Shown: positions 34,629 through 45,286 of the stretch, piece by piece | Layout: each line of letters begins with the position of its first letter | Numbering within the stretch: the first letter of the stretch is position 1 | Assembly (NCBI RefSeq): GCF_000236785.1 | Contig: NZ_AGUF01000047.1 | Coordinates: forward strand, 1-64,000 | DNA: 64,000 nucleotides | DNA from: Achromobacter arsenitoxydans SY8 | GTDB lineage: Bacteria > Pseudomonadota > Gammaproteobacteria > Burkholderiales > Burkholderiaceae_B | Reading direction: 5' to 3' | Position numbers and translations under genes: made by a program | The notes under the pieces: model-generated | What the model was told of the DNA's origin: nothing | What the model saw: the letters and a program-made list of their open reading frames with translations, nothing else | Databases searched by the model: none

Positions 34629-35678
34629 CTAAAGGCCGGTGGTGTCCAGCGTGAACGCCGCGGCGGCCCGGCCGATGCGGTCGTTGACGGCGTGCCAGTC
34701 GTCGGTGGCCGGCGGCGCCTGCACGATGATGCGCGCATAGCCCTGCCCGTCCAGGTCGCGCAGCAGGCCATACAGCGCCTGTGCATAGCGCGCCGGATCC
34801 GCCGGCACCGGCTGCCATTGGACACGGGCGTCGGCCGTGGATGGCTTCGGGCCATACGCAACGACCACCACCTTGCCCGCGGGCAGATTGCGGCCTTCCA
34901 GCACGTCCTGCATGCGTTCGTCGCTGGCCAGTTCCAGCGGCGTGCGCGGCGCGTAGTGCGCCTTCAGCGTGCCCGAGGCGCGCGGCGCCGCGGCATCGGG
35001 CGCGAACACCTGCACGCCCAGCACGGCTTCGATCTGCGCGGCGCTGACGTGGCCGGGACGCAGCAGCACGGGGCCCGCGCCGCGGTCCAGGCGCGACAGG
35101 TCGAGGATGGTGGATTCGATGCCCACTTCCGACGCGCCGCCTTCCAGCACCGGCATGCCGGCCGCGACTTCGTCGGGAAACTCGCTGCGGACGTGTTCGG
35201 CGCGCGTGGGTGACACCTGGCCGAACTTGTTGGCCGACGGCGCCGCCACGCCGCCCTGCCCGTTCGGCTTGCCGGCCGCGAACGCCGCCAGCAGCGCCTG
35301 GGCCACCGGATGCGACGGGCAGCGGATGCCGATGCTGTCCTGGCCGCCGCTGACCGCGTCGACGATGTGCGGCGCGCGCTTCAGGATCAGCGTCAGGGGA
35401 CCGGGCCAGAAGGCGTCGATCAACAGGCGCGCCTCGGGCGGCACGTCCGCCGCCCAGTACGAAACGTCGCCCTGCGGGGCGATGTGCACGATGACCGGAT
35501 GGTTCGAAGGCCGGCCCTTGGCCGCATAGATCTTGGCGACCGCCTGCGGGTTTTCCGCGTCCGCGCCCAATCCGTAGACGGTTTCGGTGGGAAAGGCGGC
35601 CAGCTCGCCGTCCAGCATGCGCTGGGCGGCGTGGGCGATATCCGCGGCGCCGGCGGATTCGGGAGGGGACTGGGTCAT
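34629..35678 (-). CDS. sua5: L-threonylcarbamoyladenylate synthase (Sua5/YrdC)
   Basis: Makes threonylcarbamoyl-AMP from Thr, bicarbonate and ATP for the t6A base of ANN-decoding tRNAs. The 349-residue protein is the long Sua5 form: a YrdC domain (residues 15-205, with the KxR-SxN signature in KIYAAKGRPSNHPVIVH and the SANKFGQVSPT loop) joined to a C-terminal Sua5 domain (about 230-345). The gene follows purK on the same strand with a 13-nt gap, so it is part of the purE-purK-sua5 unit. Confidence 0.93.
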   Translation of the reverse strand: MTQSPPESAGAADIAHAAQRMLDGELAAFPTETVYGLGADAENPQAVAKIYAAKGRPSNHPVIVHIAPQGDVSYWAADVPPEARLLIDAFWPGPLTLILKRAPHIVDAVSGGQDSIGIRCPSHPVAQALLAAFAAGKPNGQGGVAAPSANKFGQVSPTRAEHVRSEFPDEVAAGMPVLEGGASEVGIESTILDLSRLDRGAGPVLLRPGHVSAAQIEAVLGVQVFAPDAAAPRASGTLKAHYAPRTPLELASDERMQDVLEGRNLPAGKVVVVAYGPKPSTADARVQWQPVPADPARYAQALYGLLRDLDGQGYARIIVQAPPATDDWHAVNDRIGRAAAAFTLDTTGL

Positions 35679-35691
35679 CGGATCGCCGGGC

Positions 35692-36888
35692 TTATTCGGG
35701 CGCCTGCATGCCCAGCGCCGCCGCCACGCGGGCGGCGTCCAGGCGGGCCTGCTGTAGCGTGGCCGCCACGATGGTGATGTGGCCCATCTTGCGGCCGCGG
35801 CGCGCCTCGCGCTTGCCGTACAGGTGCAGCTTGGCCGACGGCACGGCCAGCGCGGCCGCCCAGTCGGGCTCGCGCTGCGCGGTGTCGGTATCGGACGCGT
35901 ACCAGATGTCGCCCAGGATGTTCAGCATCACGGCGGGCGCCAGCAGGTCGGTGCCGCCCAGCGGCAGGCCGGCCATGGCGCGCGCCTGCTGCTCGAACTG
36001 GCTGGTGACGCACGCGTCCATCGTGTAGTGCCCGCTGTTGTGCGGACGCGGCGCGATTTCGTTGACGATGAGGCTGCCGTCCTTGAGCACGAAGAATTCC
36101 ACGCACAACACGCCGTGGTAGCCCAGGCCCTGCGCGATGGCCTGCGCCGCCTCGGTGGCGCGCGCCTGGCGTTCGGCGTGGGCCGCGTCCTGCACGGGCG
36201 CGGCGGTGGACACGGCCAGGATGCCGTCGCGATGCACGTTGCGCGCCACGGGGAACACCACGCTGGCGCCGTCAAAGCCGCGCGCCAGCACCACGGAGAT
36301 TTCGTAGTCCAGCGGCATCAGCGCTTCCAGCACGCAGGCCACGCCGCCGAATTCCGCAAAGGCGGCCAGCGCTTCTTCGCGCGTGTCGATGCGGGCCTGG
36401 CCCTTGCCGTCGTAGCCCAGCCGGGCGACTTTCAGGATGCCCGGAAACAGCGCGTCAGCCGCGGCGACCAGATCGGCTTCGCTGCGGATGGCGGCGTGCG
36501 GCGCAACCGGAATGCCTTGCGCAGCGATGAAGGTCTTTTCGGCGATACGGTCCTGCACGATGGCCACGGCGTCGCCGGCCGGGCTGACGCGGCAGCGCGT
36601 AGCCAGCGTGCGCAGGCTGTCGGCCGGCACGTTTTCGAATTCGGTGGTGACGGCCTGGCAAGTCTGGGCCAGCCGGGCCAGCCCGGCTTCGTCGTCGTAG
36701 GCGGCCTGGATGTGCAGGTCCGCGACCATGCCCGCCGGGCACTCCGCGGCCGGGTCCAGCACCGCGACCTTGTAGCCCAGGCTTTGCGCCGCGTGACAGA
36801 ACATGCGGCCCAGTTGACCGCCGCCCAGCATGCCCAGCCAGCCGCCGGGTGCAATCATGAAAGCATTCGATTGTGTCATTCGCATCAA
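35692..36888 (-). CDS. purK: 5-(carboxyamino)imidazole ribonucleotide synthase PurK
   Basis: ATP-grasp enzyme that joins bicarbonate to AIR in purine synthesis. 398 residues. [20 protein letters not shown] is the N-terminal signature, [15 protein letters not shown] holds the ATP-binding loop, [31 protein letters not shown] the metal-binding residues. It overlaps purE by 4 nt, the usual pairing. Confidence 0.97.
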   Translation of the reverse strand: MMRMTQSNAFMIAPGGWLGMLGGGQLGRMFCHAAQSLGYKVAVLDPAAECPAGMVADLHIQAAYDDEAGLARLAQTCQAVTTEFENVPADSLRTLATRCRVSPAGDAVAIVQDRIAEKTFIAAQGIPVAPHAAIRSEADLVAAADALFPGILKVARLGYDGKGQARIDTREEALAAFAEFGGVACVLEALMPLDYEISVVLARGFDGASVVFPVARNVHRDGILAVSTAAPVQDAAHAERQARATEAAQAIAQGLGYHGVLCVEFFVLKDGSLIVNEIAPRPHNSGHYTMDACVTSQFEQQARAMAGLPLGGTDLLAPAVMLNILGDIWYASDTDTAQREPDWAAALAVPSAKLHLYGKREARRGRKMGHITIVAATLQQARLDAARVAAALGMQAPE

Positions 36889-37406
36889 GCCTCGGGCGGA
36901 ACCTTCATGTCGCGCGCGGCCTGCGTCTGGCGGGCGCGGAAGGCCAGCAGCTTCTTGTGCAGGCCGGCGTCGGTGCCGGCAAGGGTGGCGATCACGTGCA
37001 GGGCGGCGTTGGCCGCGCCGGCCTCGCCGATGGCGAAAGTGGCCACGGGCACGCCCTTGGGCATCTGCACAATGGACAGCAGCGAATCTTCGCCGCGCAG
37101 GTATTTGGACGGGACCGGCACGCCGAACACCGGCACTTCGGTCAGGGCGGCCATCATCCCCGGCAGGTGCGCGGCGCCGCCGGCGCCGGCGATGATGCCG
37201 CGCAGGCCGCGGGCGTGCGCGGCGGCGCCGTATTCGGCCATGTCCTGCGGCATGCGGTGCGCGGAAATCACGCGCGCCTCATGGGTCACGCCGAATTCCT
37301 CCAGCATGGCCACCGCGTGCTTCATGACCTCCCAATCGCTGGAAGATCCCATAATCACGCCCACCACGGGGGAGGCTTGCGCCGCTGCGGAAGTCTGGTC
37401 TGTCAT
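36885..37406 (-). CDS. purE: N5-carboxyaminoimidazole ribonucleotide mutase PurE
   Basis: Moves the carboxyl group of N5-CAIR to give CAIR. 173 residues. [20 protein letters not shown] is the substrate-phosphate loop, [11 protein letters not shown] carries the catalytic His, and [18 protein letters not shown] completes the site. First gene of purE-purK-sua5. Its promoter should lie in the 105-nt gap after dsbB, which also holds a perfect 8-bp GC hairpin (37430-37447). Confidence 0.97.
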   Translation of the reverse strand: MTDQTSAAAQASPVVGVIMGSSSDWEVMKHAVAMLEEFGVTHEARVISAHRMPQDMAEYGAAAHARGLRGIIAGAGGAAHLPGMMAALTEVPVFGVPVPSKYLRGEDSLLSIVQMPKGVPVATFAIGEAGAANAALHVIATLAGTDAGLHKKLLAFRARQTQAARDMKVPPEA

Positions 37407-37511
37407 AGCCGGTGTCTAAGAGTTGAGACCGCGGCGCCTGCGCCGCGAAATGTCGGGGAACCGCGGAACCTTGCCGCGAAACCCGCTATTTTACCCGGCG
37501 CGGACCGGCCG

Positions 37512-38084
37512 CTAGGGCGCGGCCGCGGATCCCAGCCAAAGATAGCCAGCCGGGTCGTCCGGGCAGGGCCCGAAACCGCATTGCAGCGTGGTGCTGCCGG
37601 CATTGGCCAGCACGGCGATGAAAAACAGGGCCATGACCACGACGCCCAGCGCCGACATGGGTTTTTTCAGCATGCTGTCGCCCCATTTGCGGTCGGCGGA
37701 CAGCATCAGGGCGCAGAACGCGATGATGGCCGAAAAGGCGATGAAGGCCCAGGTATAGAAATGCAGGCCCAGGAACGGCGTGCCGTAGCCCGGATCGCCC
37801 GGCGCGATGTGCAGCAGCACCTGCCGGCCCGACGCCGCCATGCCGCCGAGCGAGGCCGCGATGCTCATCGCATAGTGCATCGGCGACGGCCCCAGCCGCA
37901 TGTTCAGCAGGAACCCCACGCCGGCAAGCATGAGCGCCGCGCGCTGCAGCAGGCACAAGGGGCAAGGCAGCTCGTCGTAAACGAACTGCCAGACAAACGC
38001 CATGCAGAGGATTGCGGTGATGCCCAGCAGCGCCAGGCCATTCAGGATGCGCGAGCCGCGCGCGGGATTGCGGGAAAAGATCAT
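37512..38084 (-). CDS. dsbB: Disulfide bond formation protein B
   Basis: Inner-membrane quinone reductase that reoxidises DsbA. 190 residues with four predicted spans. The first cysteine pair is in ELPCPLCLLQRAA (CPLC, residues 41-44) and the second in the periplasmic loop TTLQCGFGPCPDD. The usual quinone-contact Arg follows the first pair in LLQR. It lies 10 nt downstream of a tiny DUF5993 membrane-protein gene, and the two should be one transcript. Confidence 0.92.
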   Translation of the reverse strand: MIFSRNPARGSRILNGLALLGITAILCMAFVWQFVYDELPCPLCLLQRAALMLAGVGFLLNMRLGPSPMHYAMSIAASLGGMAASGRQVLLHIAPGDPGYGTPFLGLHFYTWAFIAFSAIIAFCALMLSADRKWGDSMLKKPMSALGVVVMALFFIAVLANAGSTTLQCGFGPCPDDPAGYLWLGSAAAP

Positions 38085-38094
38085 GGCCCGCGCT

Positions 38095-38253
38095 TTACAG
38101 GGAGAGGGCCAGCGGACTGGTCATGTGGTACTGGCACCACGCGGCAAAGAGCGCCAGGGTGAGCAGCCAGAACGTCACGCATGGCCGGCGCCTGCCCAGC
38201 ATCCCGAACCATGTGGCGGCCAATGCAGTCACGAAAGGCAACATCATTACCAT
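38095..38253 (-). CDS. Small membrane protein, DUF5993 family
   Basis: A 52-residue protein read by eye from the complement. It starts MVMMLPFVTALAATW, ends in the DUF5993-like tail CQYHMTSPLALSL, and has two hydrophobic segments (residues 3-20 and 26-40) split by a short basic GRRRP turn. GAGGAG lies just upstream of the ATG at 38253. Proteins of this family regularly sit beside dsbB genes; function is unknown. The 10-nt gap to dsbB supports a shared transcript and perhaps an accessory role in quinone-linked disulfide formation, which is inference. Confidence 0.82.
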   Translation of the reverse strand: MVMMLPFVTALAATWFGMLGRRRPCVTFWLLTLALFAAWCQYHMTSPLALSL

Positions 38254-38297
38254 GCGGCGCTCCTCTCTCCAAGGCGGTCCCGAAATCGCAGCGGACG

Positions 38298-38328
38298 AGT
38301 ATAGCGTAACAATCGGAAATAATTACAA
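38298..38328 (-). promoter_or_regulatory. Possible promoter of the DUF5993-dsbB unit
   Basis: On the complement: TTGTAA (38328-38323), 19-nt spacer, TATACT (38303-38298). The -10 is good (5 of 6), the -35 is weak and the spacing long. It lies in an AT-rich patch 45 nt before the start. Confidence 0.4.
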
Positions 38329-38370
38329 TCAAATTCTTCGGGTTTCCCCTCGTCCAGGCGTCTTTGGGAC

Positions 38371-38404
38371 AAAAAAAACCCGCTCGATAACGAGCGGGCT
38401 TTTC
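38371..38404 (-). terminator. Rho-independent terminator after purC
   Basis: On the complement: stem CCCGCTCG / CGAGCGGG, 4-nt loop, then a run of eight T. Confidence 0.92.
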
Positions 38405-38416
38405 ATGCGTAGCCGG

Positions 38417-39298
38417 TCAGGCGATCAGGCGGTCCAGCGCTTCGCGGTACTTGGCGGCCGTCTTTTCCAGCACGTCCTGGGGCAGGCGCGGCGCGGGCGG
38501 CGTCTTGTCCCAGGTCTGGGTCTCGAGCCAGTCGCGCACGAACTGCTTGTCGAAGGACGGGGGGCTGATGCCCACGCGATAGCCGTCAGCCGGCCAGAAG
38601 CGCGACGAGTCCGGCGTCAGGACTTCATCCATCAGATGCAGCGTGCCGTTGTCGTCCAGGCCGAACTCGAACTTGGTGTCGGCAATGATGATGCCCTTGG
38701 TCGCGGCGAAGCTGGCGGCCTCGGCGTACAGCTTGAGCGTCACGTCGCGGATGCGCTCGGCCATTTCCTGGCCGACTTCCTTGACCACGTGCGCGAAGTC
38801 CACGTTTTCGTCGTGCATGCCGAATTCGGCCTTGGCGGCGGGCGTGAAGATGGGCTCGGGCAGCTTGCTTGCCTGTTGCAGGCCGGCCGGCAGCTTGATG
38901 CCGCAGACGGCGCCAGTGGCCTGGTAGTCTTTCCAGCCGGAACCGATCAGGTAGCCGCGGGCAACCGCCTCAACCAGGATGGGCTTCAGGCGCTTGACCA
39001 CCACGGCGCGGCCGCGGACCTGGTCCACTTCGTCCGGAGCGACCACGTCCTCGGGCTTTACGCCGGTGGAGTGGTTGGGCAGGATGTGGGCCAGCTTCTG
39101 CAGCCAGAATTCGGTCAGCTCGGTCAGCACCTGCCCCTTGCCGGGAATGGGGTCGTCAAGGATCACATCGAAGGCGGAGATGCGGTCCGACGCGACGATC
39201 AGCAGCTTGTCGTCGCCGACGGCGTACATATCGCGCACCTTACCGCGGCCCAGCAGCGGCAAGGACTTGATGCTGGATTCATGCAAAGCAGAAGTCAC
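38417..39298 (-). CDS. purC: SAICAR synthase PurC
   Basis: Joins Asp to CAIR in purine synthesis. 293 residues, the longer PurC form. [31 protein letters not shown] is the N-terminal ATP-binding signature; [16 protein letters not shown] and [18 protein letters not shown] are the conserved C-terminal blocks. Monocistronic, with its own terminator. It is near but not in the purEK transcript. Confidence 0.97.
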   Translation of the reverse strand: MTSALHESSIKSLPLLGRGKVRDMYAVGDDKLLIVASDRISAFDVILDDPIPGKGQVLTELTEFWLQKLAHILPNHSTGVKPEDVVAPDEVDQVRGRAVVVKRLKPILVEAVARGYLIGSGWKDYQATGAVCGIKLPAGLQQASKLPEPIFTPAAKAEFGMHDENVDFAHVVKEVGQEMAERIRDVTLKLYAEAASFAATKGIIIADTKFEFGLDDNGTLHLMDEVLTPDSSRFWPADGYRVGISPPSFDKQFVRDWLETQTWDKTPPAPRLPQDVLEKTAAKYREALDRLIA

Positions 39299-39546
39299 GG
39301 GAATGGCCTATGGCAAAAATGAACATTCCCGCCGCGGGCGGGCGCCAGGGCGGGAAGTAGAACGAAATCGGACACTGTGCGGGAGCGGCGCCGGATGGCG
39401 GCCCCTGCAAAGCGCATAGATTACTGCAAATAAGTTCACCTTGCCGCAGGCCGGGGGCCGGGTTAGGCTTTCTTCCCCAACCCACTATTCGCGCCGGCCG
39501 CCCCCGGGCGTCACGGCGCAGACCCACTGCCCGGAGACAGAGTCGT

Positions 39547-39999
39547 ATGCAGGATGCTTCCCACAAGCGCATGCCCCACGCCGACGCACAGGTGCACATG
39601 ACAGGCGGTTGCCAGTGCGGCGCCGTCCGCTACGCCCTGACCGACGAGCCCATCACGGCCGCCACCTGTCATTGCCGGGACTGCCAGTATTCCAGCGGCG
39701 GCGCCCCGGCCCACGCGCTGATCTTCCCGGCCGGCGCGGTCACGCTGCTGCGCGGCCAACCCAAGGAGCACCGCTACCAGGGCGATTCCGGGCACACGGT
39801 CATGCGCAGCTTCTGCGCCGCCTGTGGCACGCCGCTGTTCGGCGGCTCGGAAGGCATGGGCTACGAAGTCGTGCGCGCGGGGTCCCTGGACGACCCGGAA
39901 GCGTTCCACGCCAAAGTCAGCCTGTGGACGGATTCGGCCCCGTCATGGCATCACGTAGACCGCACGGTGCCGCATTTCGCCAGGAACGCGCCGCAGTAG
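39547..39999 (+). CDS. GFA family (CENP-V/GFA domain) zinc-binding protein
   Basis: A 150-residue protein of the glutathione-dependent formaldehyde-activating fold. The zinc cysteines are in GGCQCGAVRYAL, ATCHCRDCQYSSGG and FCAACGTPLFGG, the exact spacing of the family. Most members are uncharacterised; formaldehyde activity should not be assumed. ATG at 39547 is used; MTGGCQCG at 39598 is an alternative start that would trim 17 residues. It converges on the aldolase gene across a strong bidirectional terminator. Confidence 0.87.
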   Translation: MQDASHKRMPHADAQVHMTGGCQCGAVRYALTDEPITAATCHCRDCQYSSGGAPAHALIFPAGAVTLLRGQPKEHRYQGDSGHTVMRSFCAACGTPLFGGSEGMGYEVVRAGSLDDPEAFHAKVSLWTDSAPSWHHVDRTVPHFARNAPQ

Positions 40000-40025
40000 C
40001 GCTGCCGGATTCCGGCCGCGCAAAT

Positions 40026-40059
40026 AAAAAGGGCTGGCCCCCAAGGACCAGCCCTTTTT
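40026..40059. terminator. Bidirectional terminator between the GFA gene and fba
   Basis: Perfect 12-bp stem AAAAAGGGCTGG / CCAGCCCTTTTT with a 10-nt loop; T-runs on both strands. Confidence 0.93.
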
Positions 40060-40098
40060 GCGTGCCGCGCCGGTTGGCGCGGCACTGGCGTCGGACGC

Positions 40099-41163
40099 TT
40101 ACTGAACCACCTGGGCCAGCTTGCCGGACGCGTATTGCGCGGCGATGTCGGTCAGCGGCAGCGCCTTGATCTTGCTGGCGTTGCCGGCCGTGCCGAATTC
40201 CGTGTAGCGAGCGACACAGATCGCCTTGGCGGCGGCGCGGGCGGGCTTGAGGTATTCGCGCGGGTCGAACTTTTCGGGGTTCTCGGCGAAGAAGCGGCGG
40301 ATGGCGCCGGTCATGGCCAGACGGATATCGGTGTCGATATTGATCTTGCGCACGCCGTACTTGATGGCTTCCTGGATTTCCTCGACGGGCACGCCGTAGG
40401 TTTCCTTCATGTTGCCGCCGAATTCACGGATTTCGGCCAGCAGTTCCTGCGGCACGCTGGAGCTGCCGTGCATCACCAGGTGGGTGTTGGGCAGGCGGGC
40501 GTGGATTTCCTTGATGCGGGAGATCGACAGGATGTCGCCGGTGGGCTTGCGCGTGAACTTGTAGGCGCCGTGGCTGGTGCCGATGGCGATGGCCAGCGCG
40601 TCGAGCTGCGTGCGGCGCACGAAGTCGGCGGCCTGTTCCGGGTCGGTCAGCAGCTGGTCCATGGTGAGCTTGCCGTCGGCGCCGTGGCCGTCTTCCTTGT
40701 CGCCTTCCATGGTTTCCAGGGAACCCAGGCAGCCGAGTTCGCCTTCGACGGTCACGCCCAGCTTGTGCGCGATGTCCACGACCTTCTTGGTGACTTCGAC
40801 GTTGTAGTCGTAGTCGGCGATGGTCTTGCCGTCTTCCTTGAGCGAGCCGTCCATCATGACGCTGGAGAAGCCCAGGTCGATGGCGCCCTGGCAGACCTTG
40901 GGCGACTGGCCGTGGTCTTGGTGCATGACCACGGGGATGTGCGGGTAGGACTCAACGGCGGCCTGGATCAGGTACTTCAGGAAGCCTTCGCCCGCGTATT
41001 TGCGCGCGCCGGCCGAGGCCTGCATGATCACCGGGCTGTCGGTCTCCGCCGCGGCTTCCATGATGGCCTGGACCTGTTCCAGGTTGTTGACGTTGAAAGC
41101 CGGAATGCCGTAGCCGTGCTCGGCGGCGTGGTCGAGCAACTGGCGCATGGAGACTAGGGCCAT
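40099..41163 (-). CDS. fba: Class II fructose-bisphosphate aldolase
   Basis: Zinc aldolase of gluconeogenesis/glycolysis. 354 residues, Calvin-cycle-type subtype. [30 protein letters not shown] opens the barrel; the first zinc His is in [13 protein letters not shown], further ligands in [14 protein letters not shown] and [15 protein letters not shown], with the phosphate loop [13 protein letters not shown] near the end. AAGGAGG precedes the ATG. Upstream (41164-41383) lies a 220-nt region that should hold its promoter and also the amidase operon terminator. Confidence 0.96.
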   Translation of the reverse strand: MALVSMRQLLDHAAEHGYGIPAFNVNNLEQVQAIMEAAAETDSPVIMQASAGARKYAGEGFLKYLIQAAVESYPHIPVVMHQDHGQSPKVCQGAIDLGFSSVMMDGSLKEDGKTIADYDYNVEVTKKVVDIAHKLGVTVEGELGCLGSLETMEGDKEDGHGADGKLTMDQLLTDPEQAADFVRRTQLDALAIAIGTSHGAYKFTRKPTGDILSISRIKEIHARLPNTHLVMHGSSSVPQELLAEIREFGGNMKETYGVPVEEIQEAIKYGVRKINIDTDIRLAMTGAIRRFFAENPEKFDPREYLKPARAAAKAICVARYTEFGTAGNASKIKALPLTDIAAQYASGKLAQVVQ

Positions 41164-41340
41164 GAGTGGTCCTCCTTAGGTACTGTCTATTGAAAGATGG
41201 TTGAAGTCCTGCTGAATGGGGTGATTTTACGGGGGAATCGAAGAAAGGTCTTGCAACGGCCGGTATCCTATCCCTTCAGTCGACGCCATAAGGTTTACAA
41301 CCTGCCCTCGCCCTCCCCCGGGCGGCCGACCCGGCGGATG

Positions 41341-41366
41341 AAAAGACGGGGCCAGCCGGCCCCGCT
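41341..41366 (-). terminator. Terminator at the end of the amidase/peptide-uptake operon
   Basis: On the complement: stem CGGGGCC-GGCT-GGCCCCG followed by TCTTTTC. It lies 20 nt after the amidase stop. Confidence 0.75.
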
Positions 41367-41383
41367 TGCCCTGTTTCCGGCCG

Positions 41384-42823
41384 TCAGGCCGCGCCGGGAA
41401 CGGCGATCCGGCCTGCCCAGGGCTGGGCGGCCTCAAGCTGGGACGACAGCGCCAGCACCACATCTTCGCGGCCGTAGCGGCCCACCACCTGCACGCCGAC
41501 GGGCAGGCCCGCGCCGGTCCACACCAGCGGCAGGCTGGCCGCCGGCTGCCCGGACGCGTTGAACGCGGCCGAGAACGTGCCGTAGGTGGCGACCTTGCGG
41601 CGGAAGTCCAGGAACGAACCCGTAGCGGTGGAGAGCTCGCCGAGCTTCAGGGGAAGCTGCGTCAGCGACGGCGTCAGGATGGCGTCATAGCCCTGCATGT
41701 AACCATCCAGGATGCGGCCGATGGCGTGGAACCGGTTCACGCTGGCAATGTAATGCGCCGCCGGCAGCGTCTTGCCGTATTCGTAGCCCTGCCGCAGGAC
41801 GGGTTCCAGGTCGCCGTCGCGCAGCGGCTGGCCGGTAAGTCCCAGCCGCGTGTCGACCGACAGCACGATGTTGCCGGCCAGCACATTGGCGTGGGCCAGG
41901 ACGAAGGCCTCGTATTCGATATCCGGCGGCGCGCTGTCCACCACGTCATGCCCGAGCTCCCGGCACAGCGCGGCCGCTCGCTCCACCGCCGCGACGCACT
42001 CCGGCGCCACCGCAATGCCGTTCCAGGCGTCGCGCCACAGGGCGATGCGCAGCTTGCGCGGCGGTTCCGCCAACGCCTTCAGGTAGGACGCGGGCCCGGC
42101 CGGCGCCGCGTAGGGGGCTCCCGGCTCATGGCCGCCGATGGCGTCCAGCGCCGCGGCCGTGTCGCGCACCGAGCGCGACAACACGCCGTCCGTCGCCAGG
42201 CCGCCCCAGCCTTCGCCGCGGAACGGCCCCATGGGCACGCGCCCGCGCGACACCTTCAAGCCATAGACGCCGCAAGCGGCGGCCGGAATGCGGATCGAGC
42301 CGCCGCCGTCGCTGCCGTGCGCCAGCGGCACGATCCCCGCGGCCACCGCCGCCGCCGCGCCGCCGCTGGATCCGCCGGACGAGCGGGTCGGGTCCCAGGG
42401 ATTGCGGGTGGGGCCGCCGTTGCGCGCCGCCTCGGTGGTGGGTGCCATGCAGAACTCCGGCACGGTCGTGCGCGCGAACGGAATCAGGCCGGCGTCCTCG
42501 AAACGGTCGGCCAGGGTGGCGTTGCGCGCATACGGCGTGTCGTTCAGCAGGCGCGATCCCAGACTGGACGGAAAGCGCGTGTGCGCCAGGCCGGAATCCT
42601 TCAGCAGGAAGGGAATGGCGCCGAACGCCCCTTTAGGCTGCCAGGCTCGCGCCACGTCCAGCGATTCTTCATAGCGCTCGTAGCACAGCGCGTTCAGCGC
42701 CGGCGCGCGCTCCCGCGCCAGCTTGATGGCGCAGGCCATCAATTCCTCGGCGCCGACTTCGCGCCGCGCCAGCAAATCGGCCAGCGCCAGCCCGTCCAGC
42801 AACTGATACTCGGTGTCACGCAT
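41384..42823 (-). CDS. Amidase (amidase-signature family)
   Basis: Hydrolase of 479 residues that splits a carboxamide. The Ser-cisSer-Lys triad is visible: Lys in [14 protein letters not shown] (about residue 78), the Gly/Ser-rich stretch [19 protein letters not shown] (about 152-170) and the cis-Ser in [19 protein letters not shown]. It is not GatA: no gatB or gatC is near. Last gene of a six-gene operon with a Dpp-type importer, overlapping the ATPase gene by 8 nt, so the imported compound or its product is probably an amide. The substrate is unknown. Confidence 0.9.
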   Translation of the reverse strand: MRDTEYQLLDGLALADLLARREVGAEELMACAIKLARERAPALNALCYERYEESLDVARAWQPKGAFGAIPFLLKDSGLAHTRFPSSLGSRLLNDTPYARNATLADRFEDAGLIPFARTTVPEFCMAPTTEAARNGGPTRNPWDPTRSSGGSSGGAAAAVAAGIVPLAHGSDGGGSIRIPAAACGVYGLKVSRGRVPMGPFRGEGWGGLATDGVLSRSVRDTAAALDAIGGHEPGAPYAAPAGPASYLKALAEPPRKLRIALWRDAWNGIAVAPECVAAVERAAALCRELGHDVVDSAPPDIEYEAFVLAHANVLAGNIVLSVDTRLGLTGQPLRDGDLEPVLRQGYEYGKTLPAAHYIASVNRFHAIGRILDGYMQGYDAILTPSLTQLPLKLGELSTATGSFLDFRRKVATYGTFSAAFNASGQPAASLPLVWTGAGLPVGVQVVGRYGREDVVLALSSQLEAAQPWAGRIAVPGAA

Positions 42824-44447
42824 ACTGCTTGCTCCTGGTTGAAGGATCCGACAGCGCCGCCAGGTCCGGCTTGTTCCAGGCCTTGCCCGGCACCGAATCG
42901 ATCAGGCGGCGCGTGTAGTCATGTTGGGGGTGATAGAAGATGGTGGCGGCGCGGTCCAGTTCGACCAGCTGCCCCTGGCGCATCACCGCGATGCGGTCGC
43001 AGATCTGGGCCGCGACGCGCAGGTCGTGGGTGATGAACAGCACCGAAAGATCGAACTGACCGCTCACGGTCTTGAGCAGGTCCAGCACCTGGGCCTGGAT
43101 GGAAACGTCCAGCGCGGACACCGCCTCGTCGGCCACCAGCAGCCGCGGCTTGAGCGCCAGCGCGCGGGCGATGCCGACCCGCTGGCGCTGCCCGCCCGAG
43201 AACTGGTGCGGATAGCGGTCGCCGGCGTCGCCGCCCAGGCCCACCAGTTCAAGCAGTTCGCGCGCCTCGCGCAATGCGGTCTTGCGGTTCTCGCCGAAGG
43301 CGATCGGCCCCTGCGCCACGGCCTCGATGACGCGGTGGCGCGGATTGAGCGACGCGTACGGATCCTGGAACACCATCTGGATCTGGCGGCGATAGGGCCG
43401 GAAGTCGCGCGGCTTCATGCCCACGAGTTCCTGGCCGTCCATGCGGACGCTGCCGCTGTCGGGCGCGATCAGTCCGATCAGCGTGCGGCCCAGCGTCGAC
43501 TTGCCCGAGCCGGATTCGCCGACCAGCCCCAGCGTTTCCCCCTGGCGTATTTCCAGCGAGATGTCGCGCAGCGCATCGACGCGCCGGCCGCCCGTGGCGA
43601 ACGTCTTGCACAGCTTCTGCACCACCATCAGCGGCTGCGCCGCCGCGGCTTCGTCCTTGCCTTCCGGCTTGTGCGGCACCGCGGCGATGAGCTGGCGCGT
43701 GTAGGGATGCTGCGGGCGGTTCAGGATGTCTTCGGCAGCGCCCGACTCCACCACCGTCCCCTTGCGCATCACCACGATACGGTGAGCAATGTCGGCCACC
43801 ACGCCGAAATCGTGGGTGATGAAAATGACGCCGATACCCATGCGCCGCTGGATGTCCTTGATCAGGTCCAGGATCTGCGCCTGCGTGGTGACGTCCAGCG
43901 CGGTCGTGGGCTCGTCCGCGATCAGCACATCCGGTTCCAGCGCCAGCGCCATCGCGATCACCACGCGCTGGCGCTGTCCGCCTGACAGCTGGAAGGGATA
44001 GGCGTCGTACATGGCCTGCGGGTCGGGCAGCAACACCTGGCCGAACAGCTCCAGCACGCGCTGCTTGCGCGCGGCGGCGCCCAGGTTGGTGTGGCGCTCC
44101 AGCACTTCGTCGACCTGCCGCCCCACCCGCATGATGGGGTTGAGCGCCGTCATGGGTTCCTGGAAAACCATGCCGAAGGATCGGCCGCGCAGCCCGTACC
44201 AGTCCGTGGGCGACAGATGGACGAGGTCGTGCCCGCCGTACAGGATCTGGCCCTGCGTGACGCTCAGTTGATCGGCCGGCAGCAGTCCCATGATGGCGTG
44301 CGCGGTCACGGACTTGCCCGAACCGGACTCGCCCACCACGCACAGGATTTCATTGCGGTTCACGGTGTAGGACACGCCCTGCACCACTGTCGGGCCGCCA
44401 TGGGCTGCGGTGACGCTCAAATCGCGGATTTCCAGCAGCGTGCTCAT
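42816..44447 (-). CDS. Dipeptide/oligopeptide-type ABC transporter, fused double ATP-binding protein
   Basis: A single 543-residue protein with two complete ATPase domains, equivalent to DppD fused to DppF. Domain 1 (residues 1-265): Walker [10 protein letters not shown], signature [15 protein letters not shown], Walker [14 protein letters not shown]. Domain 2 (about 278-530): Walker [10 protein letters not shown], signature [15 protein letters not shown], Walker [14 protein letters not shown]. Both have the oligopeptide C-terminal motif ([12 protein letters not shown] and [12 protein letters not shown]). The start at 44447 shares a base with the preceding stop (TGATG). Confidence 0.94.
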   Translation of the reverse strand: MSTLLEIRDLSVTAAHGGPTVVQGVSYTVNRNEILCVVGESGSGKSVTAHAIMGLLPADQLSVTQGQILYGGHDLVHLSPTDWYGLRGRSFGMVFQEPMTALNPIMRVGRQVDEVLERHTNLGAAARKQRVLELFGQVLLPDPQAMYDAYPFQLSGGQRQRVVIAMALALEPDVLIADEPTTALDVTTQAQILDLIKDIQRRMGIGVIFITHDFGVVADIAHRIVVMRKGTVVESGAAEDILNRPQHPYTRQLIAAVPHKPEGKDEAAAAQPLMVVQKLCKTFATGGRRVDALRDISLEIRQGETLGLVGESGSGKSTLGRTLIGLIAPDSGSVRMDGQELVGMKPRDFRPYRRQIQMVFQDPYASLNPRHRVIEAVAQGPIAFGENRKTALREARELLELVGLGGDAGDRYPHQFSGGQRQRVGIARALALKPRLLVADEAVSALDVSIQAQVLDLLKTVSGQFDLSVLFITHDLRVAAQICDRIAVMRQGQLVELDRAATIFYHPQHDYTRRLIDSVPGKAWNKPDLAALSDPSTRSKQYA

Positions 44448-45286
44448 CACGTCGTCCTCCTGCGGGCCAGCTTGGGGTTGAGGGCGTCGTTGAGCGCTTC
44501 GCCGATCAGGTTCAGCGCCAGCACGGTCATCAGGATCGCCACGCCGGGAAACACGCTCATCCACCAGGCATCGCGCAGCACGCTGCGCGATGCGCCGATG
44601 ATGTAGCCCCAGGTCATGGCGTTGGGGTCGCCCAGGCCCAGAAAGCTCAGGGCGGATTCCAGCAGGATGGAGCTGGCGATCATCAGCGAACCCGACACGA
44701 TCACGGGCGACAGGCTGTTGGGCAGGATCTGCGTAAGGATGATGCGCAGGTTCGACTGCCCGGACAGCATCGCAGCCTGGACGAACTCGCGGTTCTTCAG
44801 GCTCATGAATTCCGCGCGGACCAGGCGCGCCAGCGGTGGCCAGGACACCACGGCAATCGCGAAAATCACCGTGGCCATATTGGGCGTCAGGATGGCGACC
44901 AGCACCACTGCCAGGAAAAAGCTGGGGATGGTCTGGAACAGTTCGATGAAGCCCACGATGGCCTGGTCCACGCGCCCGCCGTAAAACCCGGCCAGCGCGC
45001 CGACGGTGATGCCAAGCAGGATCGACACCGCCGTAGACACGGCGGCCAGCACCAGCGTGATGCGCGAACCGTAGGCGATGCCCGAGGCGATGTCGCGGCC
45101 CAGCGTGTCAGTGCCCAGCAAGGCGCCTTCAGACAGCGGCGGCATGAAGGGACCGTTGATGATGTCCCAGGGGCTGTCGGGAAAGACCCAGCTTGCAGTG
45201 ATGGCCACCAGCGTCACCAGCGCCAGCACGATCAGCCCCATGATGCCGCCCTTGTTGCGGCAGAACGATTGCATGAACGCTTTCAT
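44447..45286 (-). CDS. Dpp-type ABC transporter permease, DppC class
   Basis: Inner-membrane permease of 279 residues with about six spans. GTDTLGRDIASGIAYGSRITL after the first span is the DppC hallmark, and the coupling EAA loop is at FVQAAMLSGQSNLRIILTQILPN. The start at 45286 gives a 4-nt ATGA overlap with the DppB-class gene. Partner of the preceding permease. Confidence 0.93.
   Translation of the reverse strand: MKAFMQSFCRNKGGIMGLIVLALVTLVAITASWVFPDSPWDIINGPFMPPLSEGALLGTDTLGRDIASGIAYGSRITLVLAAVSTAVSILLGITVGALAGFYGGRVDQAIVGFIELFQTIPSFFLAVVLVAILTPNMATVIFAIAVVSWPPLARLVRAEFMSLKNREFVQAAMLSGQSNLRIILTQILPNSLSPVIVSGSLMIASSILLESALSFLGLGDPNAMTWGYIIGASRSVLRDAWWMSVFPGVAILMTVLALNLIGEALNDALNPKLARRRTT

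Noticed and set aside
38081-38332. An 83-codon frame on the complement upstream of dsbB.
   Set aside because: It has no ribosome site and no membrane or known motif, and the overlapping 52-residue DUF5993 frame explains the region better.
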